Shown here one piece after another: positions 41,971 through 42,652 of a stretch of 42,652 nucleotides of DNA. The stretch spans positions 1 to 42,652 of the forward strand of contig CAJXBA010000010.1 of NCBI GenBank assembly GCA_913050185.1, given 5' to 3'. The position numbers were made by a program, and so were the translations under genes. The stretch comes from an uncultured Pelagibacteraceae bacterium. Lineage in GTDB: Bacteria; Pseudomonadota; Alphaproteobacteria; Pelagibacterales; Pelagibacteraceae. A model generated the notes under the pieces. It saw nothing but the letters and a program-made list of their open reading frames with translations. It made no database searches and had not been told where the DNA came from. How positions within the stretch are numbered: the first letter of the stretch is position 1; the number at the start of each line of letters is the position of its first letter.

Positions 41971-42609
41971 ATGGATAATTTAACTATATCAATTTTAGGA
42001 AATCAAATATTTTCGGAAATTATAAGTGAACTTAAGTTATTTTCTAGATTTAAAATTAAATTCTACGAAGATTTGGATTCATACGTAAAAGATATCACAC
42101 AATCCGAACAATTAATCATTTTCTTCTTAACAAGTGCAAATCAAAAGGATTATGAAAAAGTGGGTAGATATAATTTTCCTTTAATTATTATTTCCAAGCT
42201 TCCAATAACACAAAACAAATTACCGCATGAATTTGTAGAGCAATCAGCCATACCTTTTAGCATACTAGATTTGGAAAAAAAAATTATTTCACTTTTAGCA
42301 AGATATAAATTTAAAAAGAGTTCCTTAATTCATTTATGTGGTTATACATTAAATAAAAATGAAAAAAAAATTGAAAAAAATAATTTAAAACTTCAACTTA
42401 CAGAAAAAGAAATTGATTGTCTTATTTTGTTTAGCCAAATTGATAAACCTCTAAGTAGAAGTTTTATCTTAAATAATATTTGGAAATATTCTCCAGAAAG
42501 CGATACACATACTGTTGAAACACATATTTATAGACTTCGAAAAAAAATATTAGAGAAATTTGATGACAATAATTTTATCAAGAATAACAATAAAGGGTAT
42601 TACATCTGA
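41971..42609 (+). CDS. Winged-helix regulator of OmpR type with degenerate receiver
   Basis: The C-terminal part is a clear OmpR/PhoB winged helix: LQLTEKEIDCLILFSQIDKP, LSRSFILNNIWKYSPESDTH, TVETHIYRLRKKI and KNNNKGYYI (recognition helix and wing). The N-terminal about 100 residues have receiver-like length and alternating strands, but the strand that should end with the phosphoacceptor Asp reads IIFFLTS, and the acidic pair after strand 1 is missing. It is therefore unlikely to be phosphorylated. No histidine kinase is adjacent. It may regulate the neighbouring envelope genes, but that is only suggested by position. Confidence 0.85.
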   Translation: MDNLTISILGNQIFSEIISELKLFSRFKIKFYEDLDSYVKDITQSEQLIIFFLTSANQKDYEKVGRYNFPLIIISKLPITQNKLPHEFVEQSAIPFSILDLEKKIISLLARYKFKKSSLIHLCGYTLNKNEKKIEKNNLKLQLTEKEIDCLILFSQIDKPLSRSFILNNIWKYSPESDTHTVETHIYRLRKKILEKFDDNNFIKNNNKGYYI

Positions 42610-42652
42610 AAAAAAAAACACGAAATCCTATTGCTAGAGATTTATTTTCTTC
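42606..42652 (+). CDS. Start of a small basic protein (truncated by the window)
   Basis: After a run of ten A, one frame reads KKTRNPIARDLFSS to the window edge. The N-P-x-A motif near the N-terminus after basic residues resembles the start of short conserved basic proteins in proteobacteria. No ATG, GTG or TTG is present in this frame; only CTG at 42606 overlaps the previous stop. The true start may use CTG, or the A run may hide an indel. This is a tentative call. Confidence 0.35.
   Translation, partial: MKKKTRNPIARDLFS

Noticed and set aside
1-42652. CRISPR array, insertion sequence, prophage or restriction/toxin defence locus
   Set aside because: I found no spaced repeats, transposase, integrase, phage structural genes or defence domains anywhere in the window.

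Overview
This window looks like a stretch of chromosome from a streamlined, AT-rich, probably marine alphaproteobacterium of the Pelagibacterales/HIMB59 kind. That placement is inferred from the very low GC, the short or overlapping intergenic spaces, and a gene order typical of alphaproteobacterial origin regions (secB-dnaQ-coaE-aroE-maf-ppsR / hemE-hemH-hemJ-rho / mnmE-mnmG-rsmG-parA-parB-holA-lptE-leuS). No species can be named from the sequence alone.

Layout. 1-7 kb: the 3' end of a sodium:solute symporter gene and its terminator, then rpe, a heparinase II/III-like gene and purH. Next are a pterin carbinolamine dehydratase gene split by a -1 frameshift at a textbook slippery heptamer, a secreted MORN-repeat gene, tRNA-Gly(GCC) and a decayed scrap of pyruvate kinase. 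7-16 kb: ftsK and a lolA-like gene; a leftward histidine operon (hisB-hisA-hisF-hisE-hinT) that has no hisH; hslV-hslU with a heat-shock-like promoter; then smr, a Tim44-like gene, fxsA and secB. 16-25 kb: a leftward dnaQ-coaE-aroE-maf-ppsR operon and a rightward hemE-hemH-pentapeptide-(GNAT remnant)-hemJ-rho series diverge from a 276-bp AT-rich gap that is the best oriC candidate. 25-37 kb: a glutamine amidotransferase, a DNA alkyl-transfer repair gene, a TPR-methyltransferase, and the mnmE-mnmG-rsmG-parA-parB block with a perfect parS inside rsmG. Facing it are leuS-lptE-holA. 37-42.6 kb: a DUF3576 lipoprotein, two tandem porins, a thiE-like gene and a divergent yggS, an L,D-transpeptidase-fold gene, an atypical winged-helix regulator, and the start of one more small gene.

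How the parts work together. The centre is a replication and segregation neighbourhood: candidate oriC near 20 kb, parS at 31.0 kb, ParA and ParB just beyond it, DNA polymerase III epsilon (dnaQ) and delta (holA) subunits, and FtsK for terminus processing. Around it sit heme synthesis (hemE, hemH, hemJ), histidine synthesis, protein quality control and export (hslVU, secB, lolA, lptE), and tRNA or rRNA modification (mnmE, mnmG, rsmG).

The least ordinary points are the frameshifted dehydratase with U_UUA_AAG, the DnaA-box plus DnaA-trio-like triplets in the candidate origin, the two gene remnants (pyruvate kinase and GNAT), the missing hisH, the duplicated porin start region, and the thiE/yggS start codons that share one ATGCAT palindrome. 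I found no CRISPR array, insertion sequence, prophage or obvious defence system.
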